From assembly GCA_023461435.1 (NCBI GenBank), contig JAEYLC010000020.1, forward strand, positions 77,225-141,224: a stretch of DNA of 64,000 nt, written 5' to 3'. Each line of letters opens with the position of its first letter. Position 1 is the first letter of the stretch. This stretch comes from Bacillota bacterium (lineage in GTDB: Bacteria > Bacillota > Clostridia > Christensenellales > SZUA-584). The translations under genes and the position numbers were made by a program. Shown in pieces: positions 8,462-16,931 of the stretch. The notes under the pieces are model-generated. The model did not search any database. It saw nothing but the letters and a program-made list of their open reading frames with translations, and had not been told where the DNA came from.

Positions 8462-8576
8462 TGCCTGGTCTCCCTCCGGAAAAAGTATTAAAATCTTGCC
8501 AACACCATACAACAAGGCGCGGCACAAGTCACTCTATTGTGTCTTCAAAGCAGCTCTCCCGTTTGGGTTTGCAAAA

Positions 8577-8669
8577 GTAGAGCCGATTTTATTGACTCTA
8601 CTGACGGTAGAGCATACCCAAAAAAACAGAAAATGAAAATTTGATTCCATTTATTTCGTATGTTATACT
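8577..8669 (+). promoter_or_regulatory. Promoter and alternating hexamer dyads upstream of the XRE regulator
   Basis: TTGATT (8641-8646) and TATACT (8664-8669), 17 bases apart, form a good sigma-A promoter 35 bases before the XRE gene. Upstream are three alternating arms GTAGAG (8577-8582), CTCTAC (8596-8601) and GTAGAG (8607-8612). They can form two alternative hairpins or serve as operator half-sites. Autoregulation by the downstream HTH protein is an inference. Confidence 0.5.
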
Positions 8670-8704
8670 GTTTTGAGGTCTTTCGAGGGGTGGAAAAATG
8701 ATAC

Positions 8705-9301
8705 ATGGTCGATCTTAAAAGCGTTGTTGCGAAAAATATCATTGACCTGAGAAAATCAAACAACTGGACGCAGACGGAACTTGCCGAAAAACTCAATTAT
8801 TCGGATAAAGCGGTTTCAAAATGGGAGCGCGCCGAATCGTTGCCCGATATCACGGTACTCAAAAGAATTGCCGATTTGTTTTTGGTGTCCGTCGATTATC
8901 TTTTAGAGGCAGAACACAAACCGGCCAAGGGTTTGTTCCACGCAGTCTCGAAGCTCACAAAACGCAACCATCTCATCATTACATCGCTGTCCACCATGCT
9001 CGTGTTTCTGATCGCCACGGTCGTCTTTGTGGTTCTCGGTCTTCTGTCGGTCGATCTGCCGATATGGATGGCCTATATCTATGCGCTGCCCGCGGCCGCC
9101 ATTGTGCTGATCGTGTTCAATGCGATTTGGGGCAGGCGCATCTTGAACTTCGTGTTTATCACGCTGCTTGTCTGGAGCATATTGCTTTGCATTTACATGT
9201 CGTTTCCGAAAGACGACATTTGGCTCATTTTTCTGATCGGCATTCCCGCTCAGATCATCATACTGCTTTGGGGCAGGCTCAAGAAGATCAAGTTCAAATA
9301 A
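8705..9301 (+). CDS. XRE-family regulator with C-terminal membrane domain
   Basis: The 198-residue protein has an N-terminal helix-turn-helix (about residues 8-63) with WTQTELAEKLNYSDKAVSKWE, the characteristic XRE/Cro motif. It then has about four hydrophobic helices (roughly 88-190) and ends in a basic tail, KKIKFK. Membrane-anchored XRE proteins of this shape are common in Clostridia and usually unstudied. The start follows CGAGGGGTGG. It is transcribed away from degV and from the amino-acid transporter operon. The ligand and targets are unknown. Confidence 0.85.
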   Translation: MVDLKSVVAKNIIDLRKSNNWTQTELAEKLNYSDKAVSKWERAESLPDITVLKRIADLFLVSVDYLLEAEHKPAKGLFHAVSKLTKRNHLIITSLSTMLVFLIATVVFVVLGLLSVDLPIWMAYIYALPAAAIVLIVFNAIWGRRILNFVFITLLVWSILLCIYMSFPKDDIWLIFLIGIPAQIIILLWGRLKKIKFK

Positions 9302-9378
9302 TATTGAAGGCTTTCATATATAGGAAGCTGTCCCCGCAGATAACTGATAACGTGTCACTTATTTTTGTCTGCCGGCAC

Positions 9379-9428
9379 AGCACCTCATCCATTACGGCGC
9401 GCCTCCTTCTCCCCGGGAAGAAGGCTTA
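9379..9428. repeat. Diverged copy of the dispersed AAGGAGG repeat
   Basis: The stretch holds CACCTCATCC, GGCGCGCCTCCTTCT and a CTTCT/AGAAG hairpin. It resembles the unit at 534-585 (CCTCCGTCACGCTGCG then a CCTCCTTT hairpin) but has diverged. It lies in the 182-base gap between the XRE gene and the transporter operon. No gene is seen there. Confidence 0.4.
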
Positions 9429-9450
9429 TCGCGTTAAAACCAAATAAAAA

Positions 9451-9472
9451 AAGCTCCGAAACCGAAGCTTTT
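9451..9472 (-). terminator. Terminator of the amino-acid ABC operon
   Basis: On the minus strand a stem AAAGCTTCGG/TCGGAGCTT (one mismatch) is followed by TTTTTTTATTTGG. It lies 12 bases after the stop of the ATPase gene. Confidence 0.75.
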
Positions 9473-9483
9473 AGTCAAATTGC

Positions 9484-10221
9484 TTACCCGAGCACCCTCG
9501 TTAAGAACTGGCGCGTGCGCTCGTGCTTGGGAGACCCGAATATCACAGAAGGCGAGTCTTCCTCGACGATCACGCCTTCATCCATGAAGCAGACGCGGTT
9601 CGCCACGTCTCGCGCGAAAGCCATCTCATGTGTCACGATCATCATGGTGAGCCCGGAACCCGCGAGCGCCTTCATGACGCCGAGCACCTCGCCGACCATT
9701 TCAGGGTCGAGCGCGGAGGTCGGCTCGTCAAACAGCAGCACCTCGGGGTCCATAGAGAGCGCCCGCGCGATCGCGACGCGCTGCTTCTGTCCACCCGATA
9801 TCTGCCTCGGCTTCGCGTTTATAAACTGGAGCATGCCAACCTTCTCAAGAAAATGCTTGGCGCGTTCCTCCGCTTCCGGGCGTTTTCGTCCGAGCACCTG
9901 AATCTGCCCCACCACACAATTATTCAGCACGTTCATGTTGTTAAACAGGTTGAACTGCTGGAACACCATGCCAACCTTCGTGCGGTACTTGGAGATCGGC
10001 TGGTCCGAATGCTGTATGTTCTTTCCGTGAAACAGTATTTCGCCATATGTCGGCGTTTCCAAAAGATTGACGCAGCGAAGCAGCGTGGATTTGCCCGAAC
10101 CGGAAGAGCCGATGATACAGACGACCTCTCCCTTATCGACGCCGAAATTGATATCCTTGAGCACCTCGTTTTTCCCGAAGGTCTTTCCAAGATGGTTGAT
10201 CTGAATAACCGCTTCGCTCAT
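9484..10221 (-). CDS. Polar amino-acid ABC transporter ATP-binding protein
   Basis: The 245-residue ATPase has Walker A GSSGSGKST (38-46), signature ISGGQKQR (141-148) and Walker B LLFDEPTSALDPE (from 162). It resembles GlnQ/HisP and powers import of a polar amino acid by the permease encoded immediately upstream (four-base overlap). A binding lipoprotein comes first in the operon. The substrate cannot be read from sequence. Confidence 0.93.
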   Translation of the reverse strand: MSEAVIQINHLGKTFGKNEVLKDINFGVDKGEVVCIIGSSGSGKSTLLRCVNLLETPTYGEILFHGKNIQHSDQPISKYRTKVGMVFQQFNLFNNMNVLNNCVVGQIQVLGRKRPEAEERAKHFLEKVGMLQFINAKPRQISGGQKQRVAIARALSMDPEVLLFDEPTSALDPEMVGEVLGVMKALAGSGLTMMIVTHEMAFARDVANRVCFMDEGVIVEEDSPSVIFGSPKHERTRQFLTRVLG

Positions 10222-11009
10222 TTCTTACCCTCAGTTTTCTTATCGTAGATCAGCTTCATTTCTTCCGCCGTCATGTTCTGTGAGCCACCGATCACATACG
10301 AATCCGGGCCGTCCATTTTCTTTTCGATCTTCAACAGTATGCGCGTGATCGTAAAGTTGATCACAAAATACACGATACATGCGATCGTAAACGCTTCGAA
10401 GAACTTATAATACGTTCCCGCGGCAGACTTCGTCATAAAGAACAATTCCGCCACCGAAATGACGCTCAAAACCGAGCTGTCTTTGATGTTGATCACAAAC
10501 TCGTTGCCGATGGACGGCATGATGTTGCGCAATGCCTGCGGCATGATCACATGCAGCATCGTCTGCCAATGCGTCATGCCGATGGACTGAGCGCCTTCCG
10601 TTTGTCCCACATCGATAGAAATAATGCCGCCTCTGACGATTTCCGCCATGTATGCGCCCGTGTTGATCGACACGATGACGATACCCGCAAGAAGCGCCGG
10701 CATATCGATACCGAAAAACTGGAGCGAGCCGTAATATATGAGCATGGCTTGCACCATCATCGGTGTCGCGCGGAACACCTCCACATAAGCGGCCAGTATT
10801 CCGCGCGCAAGTCTCAATATGATTTTTTTCAAAATGTTATCTTTGGGGAGTATAGGTATCGTGCGGACAATCGCCACAAGCGCTCCTATGATAAAGCCGA
10901 CGATTGTACCCACAACGGCAATCAGTATCGTCGTCCCTGCGCCCTGCAAAAACAAGGGCAGGTATTTGGATGCCATAAACGCTATCCAGCCCAAAAATGT
11001 ATCCGGCAT
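10218..11009 (-). CDS. Polar amino-acid ABC transporter permease
   Basis: The 263-residue inner-membrane protein is of HisM/GlnP type. It has several transmembrane segments and the cytoplasmic EAA loop, visible as QTEGAQSIGMTHWQTMLHVI, which docks with the ATPase. Only one permease gene is present, so it probably forms a homodimer. It has a charged C-terminal tail of about 30 residues. It lies 38 bases after the binding-protein gene and overlaps the ATPase gene by four bases. Confidence 0.93.
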   Translation of the reverse strand: MPDTFLGWIAFMASKYLPLFLQGAGTTILIAVVGTIVGFIIGALVAIVRTIPILPKDNILKKIILRLARGILAAYVEVFRATPMMVQAMLIYYGSLQFFGIDMPALLAGIVIVSINTGAYMAEIVRGGIISIDVGQTEGAQSIGMTHWQTMLHVIMPQALRNIMPSIGNEFVINIKDSSVLSVISVAELFFMTKSAAGTYYKFFEAFTIACIVYFVINFTITRILLKIEKKMDGPDSYVIGGSQNMTAEEMKLIYDKKTEGKK

Positions 11010-11047
11010 AATTTCTTCCTATCTCACTTTAATATGTTCGCAGTTAA

Positions 11048-11965
11048 TTATTCTGAAACCGGCTGATTCTTCACCGCAGCGTTCATAAGCTCGATACGAT
11101 CGTCTTCCGAAATGCCCGCCAGTATCTCATTAATGGTTTTGATCAAGTCTTCCTGGCCCTTCGCGATAGCCACGGCGACGGCCACGTCGTCCGGAGATGT
11201 CTCAAAGCCCTTGCCGTCCGCGAATTCAACGAAAGTCAGATCCGGATTTGATTCCATTGCCGAAACAGCGCCCGGCTTTTCAGACACATAACCGTCGATT
11301 TTGCCGGATGTCAGCGCCACGATCATTGCCGGGAAAGTTTCCATCGCCGTCTGCTGATTGACGCCTTCAATCTGCGAAATCACATCATAATGCAGCGTGT
11401 TGAGCTGTCCGGTGATCTTCGCACCCGAAAAATCGGCAAGCGAGGTCGCGTTGGCGTAAGCGCTGTCCTTTTTCACAACGATGACAAGCTCGGAGGTATA
11501 ATAATTGTCCGTAAAATCGACAGACACTTTGCGGTCTTCTCTCGCTGACATACCCGCAATAATCGCATCAATCTTGCCGGATGTCAGAGCGGGGATCAGG
11601 CCGTCCCATTCCGTCTTGACAATCACAAGCTTTTTGCCAAGGCCTTCGGCCACACGCTTTGCGATCTCAACATCGTAGCCGCCCGCATAGCCGCCCGCGG
11701 GGATTGCCACGGCGTCGTTGCTGTCGTCCGTCTGCGTCCAGTTGAAAGGCGCATAGTTGCACTCCATACCGACGCGGAACTCCTCCAATTCAGCAGGAGT
11801 CTCGGATTCGGAAGTCTCGGCGGATTCCGAAGGCGCAGCCGCCGATTCGGACGGCGCGGCGGAATCAGACGTATCGGCAGAGGGCGCCGGCGCAGAGCAG
11901 CCGGTCAGCGCCGCAAGGCCGACGACCATCACCGCGACCAATAAAAGAGCAATTGATTTTCTCAT
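11048..11965 (-). CDS. Amino-acid ABC transporter substrate-binding lipoprotein
   Basis: The 305-residue protein has a lipoprotein signal with lipobox LTGC (Cys23). A low-complexity Ser/Ala/Glu/Pro linker (about 25-62) follows, then a SBP_bac_3 domain with FRVGMECNYAPFNW, YDVEIAKRVAEGLG and LIPALTSGKIDAIIAGMS. It would capture an amino acid outside the membrane and deliver it to the permease. It is the first gene of the operon, behind a strong GGGGAA ribosome site. Confidence 0.93.
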   Translation of the reverse strand: MRKSIALLLVAVMVVGLAALTGCSAPAPSADTSDSAAPSESAAAPSESAETSESETPAELEEFRVGMECNYAPFNWTQTDDSNDAVAIPAGGYAGGYDVEIAKRVAEGLGKKLVIVKTEWDGLIPALTSGKIDAIIAGMSAREDRKVSVDFTDNYYTSELVIVVKKDSAYANATSLADFSGAKITGQLNTLHYDVISQIEGVNQQTAMETFPAMIVALTSGKIDGYVSEKPGAVSAMESNPDLTFVEFADGKGFETSPDDVAVAVAIAKGQEDLIKTINEILAGISEDDRIELMNAAVKNQPVSE

Positions 11966-12099
11966 TTGTGTTCCCCTTATTATAAAATATTTTTTAGTGT
12001 GTTAAAATAATAAACAATTTTATATTCTCATTTTATACTCGTTTCGTCAAGTATAAACAAGCTTTGTACTGTTGTTTACAGCACAAAAATGCAGCCATT

Positions 12100-13038
12100 T
12101 TATTCAAGTTCACCGCTGTTTTCTTCAAGCTTGCTCAACGGCGCCTTTTTTGAGAACGAAATCTGCGAAAGTATCGTCGCGCCAAACACGAGCGCACAGC
12201 CGACAAGCTCCTGTGCCGAAAACCCTTCTCCGAGGAAAAGCACGCCCATCACCGCCGCAAAGACGGATTCGAGGCTCAGTATCAGCGATGCGGAAGATGG
12301 CTCCGCGTATTTTTGCCCGATGATCTGCAGCGTGTAGCCGACCGCCCCCGACATCACACCGAGATACAAAATGGGGACCCATCCGGCAAGCATGGCAGAT
12401 ATGCTGGGCTTCTCAAATATCAGCATGCAGACGGCGGAAATCGCCGCAGCTGTAAACGACTGTATGCAGGATATTTTGATGCCGTCGGCATATGGCGTAT
12501 ACTTATCGATGACCAGGATATGAAACGAGAACAGCAGCGCGCTGAGCAGCACGATCGCGTCTCCCTGATTGATTGAAATGCCTTCTTTCACGCTGAGCAG
12601 ATAGAACCCGGCGACGGCCACCGCCACGCTGATCCACACGGCCACCGACACCGCTTTTCTGTCGAAAATCCGAAGGATCGGCACAAAGACAATATACAGC
12701 GCAGTGATAAACCCGGCCTTGCCCGCCGACGTGGACGCGATACCCATCTGCTGGGCGTTGGTCGCCAGCGCAAGGCAAACTCCGCAGAGTATACCGCCGA
12801 TGATCAGCGTTTTTCTGCCGCGTGTTTTCCCCGAGCTTTCGATCGCCGCCGGCTGAGCCGGGCTTTTGCGCAGCAGCGCGACAGGCAGCAGCGCGAGACC
12901 GCTGATTGCAAAACGGGTCGCCGAAAACGTGAACGTGCCGATTTCCACGATACCGACTTTTTGTGCGATAAAAGCCAGGCCCCATATAAAGGCAGCCAAA
13001 ATCAACAGGACACTGCCCTTCCAATTGCGTTTTTCCAT
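12100..13038 (-). CDS. DMT-superfamily transporter (EamA domains)
   Basis: From the ATG at 13038, directly after GGAGGAATAC, the protein is 312 residues. It has ten predicted membrane helices arranged as two EamA repeats. The first contains AFIWGLAFIAQKVGI and ATRFAISGLALLPVALLRK. The second contains the typical SLESVFAAVMGVLFLGE motif. DMT exporters move metabolites or drugs out of the cell. The substrate is not predictable. It appears monocistronic. Confidence 0.9.
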   Translation of the reverse strand: MEKRNWKGSVLLILAAFIWGLAFIAQKVGIVEIGTFTFSATRFAISGLALLPVALLRKSPAQPAAIESSGKTRGRKTLIIGGILCGVCLALATNAQQMGIASTSAGKAGFITALYIVFVPILRIFDRKAVSVAVWISVAVAVAGFYLLSVKEGISINQGDAIVLLSALLFSFHILVIDKYTPYADGIKISCIQSFTAAAISAVCMLIFEKPSISAMLAGWVPILYLGVMSGAVGYTLQIIGQKYAEPSSASLILSLESVFAAVMGVLFLGEGFSAQELVGCALVFGATILSQISFSKKAPLSKLEENSGELE

Positions 13039-13115
13039 GTATTCCTCCAAACCTTATACGAAATCTAATAGGCCTTGCGGCCTTATCTTTCAACAAAAGC
13101 ACTGAAAAACAGCGG

Positions 13116-14771
13116 TCAATCTTTGTATCTGTAATTCATTCTCCAGATTTTGAGACGGTACATCAGCGAGGCGATCCTGCTGCCGCCCGGTATAAATTTC
13201 ATGTCCTCCGGCTTGAGCGCCCCAAACAGGAATATGAGGAACAGATAAACGAGAACCGCCGCCGCAATCACGATCAGTGTTCGCATTCTGGAATAGTCTC
13301 CCGATGCCACATGCGGCATCAAAAAATAGATGACAGCGCTCATCCCGCCTGTGGCAAGCAGCGGTTTTATGAAATTGTCGAGAATTTTGATGCGCATATG
13401 CGCGCACCGCATCACGCAGATCACATCGAGCAGCGCCGCAATGATGTAACAGGCGAGCGTACCGTAGGCCGAGCCCTGCACATTGATCTCGGGGATGTGA
13501 ATCGTCGCAATGCTGACGCCGATCTTAACGCCGATACCGATAAACAGGTTGATCACGGGCAGATACGTTTTCCCAAGGCCCTGAAGAATGCCTGTCATGG
13601 TTTGCAGTATTGTCAGGAAGAAAACAGAGATCGCGAGTATACCGAGCAGTTGACCGCCAATAAGAAGATTGTCGCCTTGCAATCGTCCGTATATCAGATG
13701 CATAATCGGCGTGGACAGAAAATAAAGCCCCGCCGCACTCGGTAAACCGACCAGCATAGACAGCTTGAGTCCGATGCTCGATTTTGATGCAATGCTTCTT
13801 ATATTATGCTCCGTTTGAGAAGCGGCGATGGACGGCACAAGGCTCATGGCAAGCGCTAATGAAAAGACCGCCGGCAGGTTGATGATGGAATTGGGCAGCG
13901 TGGTGGCCAGACTGAACAGCGAATCGATGGTTTTGGGGGTAAGCGCAATTTCTTTGCCGACCAAAACAACACTTTGCATGCCGTTCAGCGTATGAGTAAT
14001 GATGGCTGAATCCGCGTTTTGCACAATCGGCATCGCACACGCGCCAATGATGATTGGTGCTGCCAAATAAACCAGACGTTTGCCAATATTCGCTGTGAGT
14101 TCTTTGTAATGGGCACTCTTTTCGCGCCGCCTGAAGATGTTGATCTTCCTTTTGTAAAGCACCATCATATATAGGCATGCCACAACCTCGGAAATGCTGA
14201 TGCCAAGCACCGCTCCCGCCGCGCCGTATACTTCTCCCTGCTTCACCCAAAGGGCAGCCAACAGCAATCCGGCAGCCATTTTTACAATCTGTTCGATCAT
14301 CTGCGAAATTGCCGTGGGCGTCATTCTCTGCATACCCTGGAAATATCCTCTGTATGCGGACATGATCGAAACAAAGAACAGCGACGGACCGAGTGCCATA
14401 ATAGAGAACTTGGTATCCGGGCTTCCGAGAGCTGCCGCAATCTGGCCGCTGAACACGATCATAATGATCGTGGTAAAAAGCCCGATAAAGAACATCGCCT
14501 TGAGCGCCTTGCGAAAAACAGCATAAGCCGCTTTATAATCTCCGAGCGTTGCTCTCTCAGCCACCAGTTTGGCGATGGCCACCGGCAGTCCCGCGCTCGA
14601 AAAAGCGAGCAAAAACGTATAAATGGGAAACGCGCGCCCATAATACGCCATGCCGCTCTCGCCGACAAAATACGTTGTCGCAATTGTATAAACGGCTCCG
14701 ATGACCTTGGAGAACAGTCCGAGACCGCCCAGTATCGCCGCGCCTTTTACGAAGTTTTTTTGTGATCCCAT
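13116..14771 (-). CDS. SpoVB/YtgP-like polysaccharide (lipid-linked) flippase
   Basis: The 551-residue multi-pass protein of the MVF/PST clan has about 14 hydrophobic segments. It opens KGAAILGGLGLFSKVIGAVY, contains SAGLPVAIAKLVAERATLGD, and has the AYRGYFQGMQRMTPTAISQ loop typical of SpoVB, YtgP and YkvU proteins. Members flip lipid-linked peptidoglycan or cortex precursors across the membrane. Whether it serves vegetative wall or spore cortex synthesis cannot be decided. It ends with an unusually basic 40-residue tail. It stands 77 bases upstream of the DMT gene start. Confidence 0.85.
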   Translation of the reverse strand: MGSQKNFVKGAAILGGLGLFSKVIGAVYTIATTYFVGESGMAYYGRAFPIYTFLLAFSSAGLPVAIAKLVAERATLGDYKAAYAVFRKALKAMFFIGLFTTIIMIVFSGQIAAALGSPDTKFSIMALGPSLFFVSIMSAYRGYFQGMQRMTPTAISQMIEQIVKMAAGLLLAALWVKQGEVYGAAGAVLGISISEVVACLYMMVLYKRKINIFRRREKSAHYKELTANIGKRLVYLAAPIIIGACAMPIVQNADSAIITHTLNGMQSVVLVGKEIALTPKTIDSLFSLATTLPNSIINLPAVFSLALAMSLVPSIAASQTEHNIRSIASKSSIGLKLSMLVGLPSAAGLYFLSTPIMHLIYGRLQGDNLLIGGQLLGILAISVFFLTILQTMTGILQGLGKTYLPVINLFIGIGVKIGVSIATIHIPEINVQGSAYGTLACYIIAALLDVICVMRCAHMRIKILDNFIKPLLATGGMSAVIYFLMPHVASGDYSRMRTLIVIAAAVLVYLFLIFLFGALKPEDMKFIPGGSRIASLMYRLKIWRMNYRYKD

Positions 14772-14830
14772 ATTACCCGTTCTAAATTAACCTTATCTAT
14801 ATTATATAGGCTTATATCTTTCCGTTATTC

Positions 14831-15184
14831 TTAAGACAGCGCCTTAGTGACATATACGAGCATCTTTCTATTATATATTTTACCGAAGAAAATACAAACA
14901 GATTTTTCATTATGCCAATCAGCAGCTGCTGACCAAAGTACTGTATGTCCAGACCAAACCATCCTTGCTGCTTTCCGCCGCTTTTCCCGAATAAACGGTC
15001 AGGCTGCCATGCGGCGGCAATACGGTTCCCGCAGGATAAAAATACGTGTCGGCGCCGTTTTGTGAATGCAGGCACCAGCCTGCTAAATCAACTGTCTGTT
15101 CCGTATCGTCACAAATTGGGCTGTTGCATCCTTTTCGCTGACAGCTGCATCCGGCGCATCATCTTCCGGTGCAGATGTCTTCAT
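14831..15184 (-). pseudogene. Decayed lamin-tail-domain (LTD) protein gene
   Basis: No intact ORF is present, but three minus-strand frames read in series recover a recognisable LTD domain. From the ATG at 15184 the frame gives KTSAPEDDAPDAAVSEK and AQFVTI, then hits a stop after about 33 codons. A shift near 15100-15110 moves into TEQTVDLAGWCLHSQNGADT, then YFYPAGTVLPPHGSLTVYSG and KDGLVWTYSTLV, ending at a TGA at 14919. A further shift gives a possible tail with ADWHNE, to a stop at 14831. LTD modules are found in secreted or cell-surface bacterial proteins. The N-terminal part appears missing, so this is a remnant. Confidence 0.6.
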
Positions 15185-15314
15185 AACATTTTCGCCGTTA
15201 TATCCTTTTTTTCGTCAACGCTCTCTCCTGAAAATTTTGCTGTCTTCCCTATATTACCATAAAACAAGGGCCTCTGCAAAATGCCCAAGTAAAGAGCGCA
15301 CAAGAGCACACAGA

Positions 15315-15354
15315 AACGCCCCGCTGACCGCGCCTAAGCGCAATGCGGGGCGTT
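15315..15354. repeat. GC-rich 10-bp inverted repeat
   Basis: The perfect arms AACGCCCCGC and GCGGGGCGTT surround a 20-base loop. It lies 65 bases downstream of the stop of the small membrane protein gene. There is no T-run on either side, so it is at best a weak terminator or a processing/stability hairpin. Confidence 0.5.
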
Positions 15355-15418
15355 GCCCGAAGACAAACATGGTTTGCCGCCGGTGTAAACGGAAGCTTAA
15401 ACGCCCCCGTTAAATATC

Positions 15419-15613
15419 TTATGACTTTCTGTGGTGATATACGATCAGCAAACCCGAAAGCACAGCCGTCGCGACACCGTAGATCAGCAGCAGAGCTTTA
15501 AAAATATCGTTGCCGACGAAATTCATACCGGGGTTGAATATGTCCACAACAAAGAAAGTCAGCATCATCAGCGACAGTATCAGGCATATATGCGGAAGCA
15601 GCTTCTTAAGCAT
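15419..15613 (-). CDS. Small two-helix membrane protein, 64 aa
   Basis: The protein has two hydrophobic segments (about 6-27 and 38-58) separated by a short polar loop, and ends HHRKS. It follows the phosphodiester glycosidase gene by 12 bases with a GGAGAG ribosome site, so it is co-transcribed. No family is recognised. It may be a membrane partner of the glycosidase or of envelope assembly, but that is only contextual. Confidence 0.65.
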   Translation of the reverse strand: MLKKLLPHICLILSLMMLTFFVVDIFNPGMNFVGNDIFKALLLIYGVATAVLSGLLIVYHHRKS

Positions 15614-15625
15614 TCGTTCTCTCCT

Positions 15626-16738
15626 TTATTCATCGGCTATACAGATGGCATCGCTCGTTCCTCTGCCGCCTTCAAACGGTTTATTGTAAAATTCCCCGTT
15701 AAACGCCATTTCAGAAGACTGTCCGCCATCCATATTGTAAGCAACCTTGCATCCGAGGCTGTACATCAGCTGCGACATCTCCTTGGTGGAATAGCCGTCC
15801 GAGTATCCCGGCTGCCGTCCGTCCACAACCACAAAGCAGTAGTGCCCCGGTTCATAATACCCCACGGCGGTCCTCGGGTTGCGCGGATTCACGCTGCTGT
15901 TGAATTCCTCCATCGGCTGTCCGTCAGAAAGCAGCATGGGCCCGAATGTCCAGACCTGATAAGCGCCGCTCGCTTTTATCGCTTCGATATCAAAATCCTC
16001 AGGCGAATAAGTCTGCATCGAGCCGTCGTTATTCATCACAAGCACATCGGATTCATACTCCTCATCGCGGTAAAGCACGCCGTTGCGTACCACAGGCCCC
16101 GCGTTGGCGCCGCAATAATCGCCGTTGACCGCGAGTATCGCATTGCTGCTGACGGCGATATCCTTCGTCGGCTCGGCGATGCCGCTGCCGAACGTCCCTT
16201 GCGCGAATGCCGTCTTAAAATACTTGATATCGGCGAGATAAATATCCGCCACATAATATGTCACACCATCCTTGGCCACCGTGTCGATCGTCACGCTGAC
16301 ATTGGCGCTTTTGTATGAATTGTCAGTCTTCTGAACGTCTCCGTCCGCAAACTTGTCCGCAAACTTGGCGCGCCAGGAATTCGCGTCCGCCGAGGTGACC
16401 GGCGTTTCACTGTTTTGGGCGTCCGGTTCCTGCGCGTCGGGCTGGCTTGATTCGGTTTCAACCGGTGCGGACTCAGATTCCTGAACCGACGCGGGCGATG
16501 TGGCCCCCGGCAAAACCATCGCGTTTTGGCCCATATCACGCGGCAGTATGAAATAATACAGCGAGAACACAAGAAGCGCGACAGCCGCGATGGCCACGTC
16601 GATCACGAATACCAACCCCAGCGGAAGGCGATGTTTTTTGCTCTTTTGGCCTGCCGGCTGCCGTGTCCGATTTGGCTGGCTGCTTTGCCTCGTATATGGT
16701 TCATTGAAAAAGTTGTTTCTGTCTCTGTCGTATGGCAT
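15626..16738 (-). CDS. Membrane-anchored phosphodiester glycosidase (NAGPA family)
   Basis: The 370-residue protein has a basic cytoplasmic N-terminus (about 1-40), one membrane helix (about 41-65) and a Pro/Ser/Glu-rich linker to about 120. An extracellular NAGPA (DUF2233) domain then fills the rest. Landmarks are AVNGDYCGANAG, FVVVDGRQPGYS and the near-terminal NMDGGQSSEM, the conserved acidic-Gly-Gly active-site region. Relatives remove phosphodiester-linked sugars and are often associated with exopolysaccharide or teichoic-type polymers. The substrate here is unknown. The downstream 64-aa membrane gene is in the same operon. Confidence 0.88.
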   Translation of the reverse strand: MPYDRDRNNFFNEPYTRQSSQPNRTRQPAGQKSKKHRLPLGLVFVIDVAIAAVALLVFSLYYFILPRDMGQNAMVLPGATSPASVQESESAPVETESSQPDAQEPDAQNSETPVTSADANSWRAKFADKFADGDVQKTDNSYKSANVSVTIDTVAKDGVTYYVADIYLADIKYFKTAFAQGTFGSGIAEPTKDIAVSSNAILAVNGDYCGANAGPVVRNGVLYRDEEYESDVLVMNNDGSMQTYSPEDFDIEAIKASGAYQVWTFGPMLLSDGQPMEEFNSSVNPRNPRTAVGYYEPGHYCFVVVDGRQPGYSDGYSTKEMSQLMYSLGCKVAYNMDGGQSSEMAFNGEFYNKPFEGGRGTSDAICIADE

Positions 16739-16897
16739 GATTCCCTACCCGCTTCTCTTTCGCTTTATCCGCTTCCATCTTAAGGTCATCCAGATATGAA
16801 TTTCAGTGTTCACAAGCAAAAATATAGTAGCATAAAAGCCTCTTATTTTCAATCGTTCGCCAGAAACCGCGCGACAATTTACACTTTAGCAATAAAA

Positions 16898-16931
16898 AAC
16901 CGGCGGCCTTAATTATTCGTCGTCGCCGGTT
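16898..16931 (-). terminator. Terminator of the ylxM-trmD operon, overlapping the trmD stop
   Basis: On the minus strand the arms AACCGGCG and CGCCGGTT are followed by TTTTATTG. The 5' arm lies inside the last codons of trmD and the TAA stop is in the loop. A ribosome at the stop codon would cover the stem. Confidence 0.75.

Noticed and set aside
14812..15075. Minus-strand 87-aa ORF
   Set aside because: It is one frame fragment of the decayed LTD gene and reads through the wrong frame for most of the domain.
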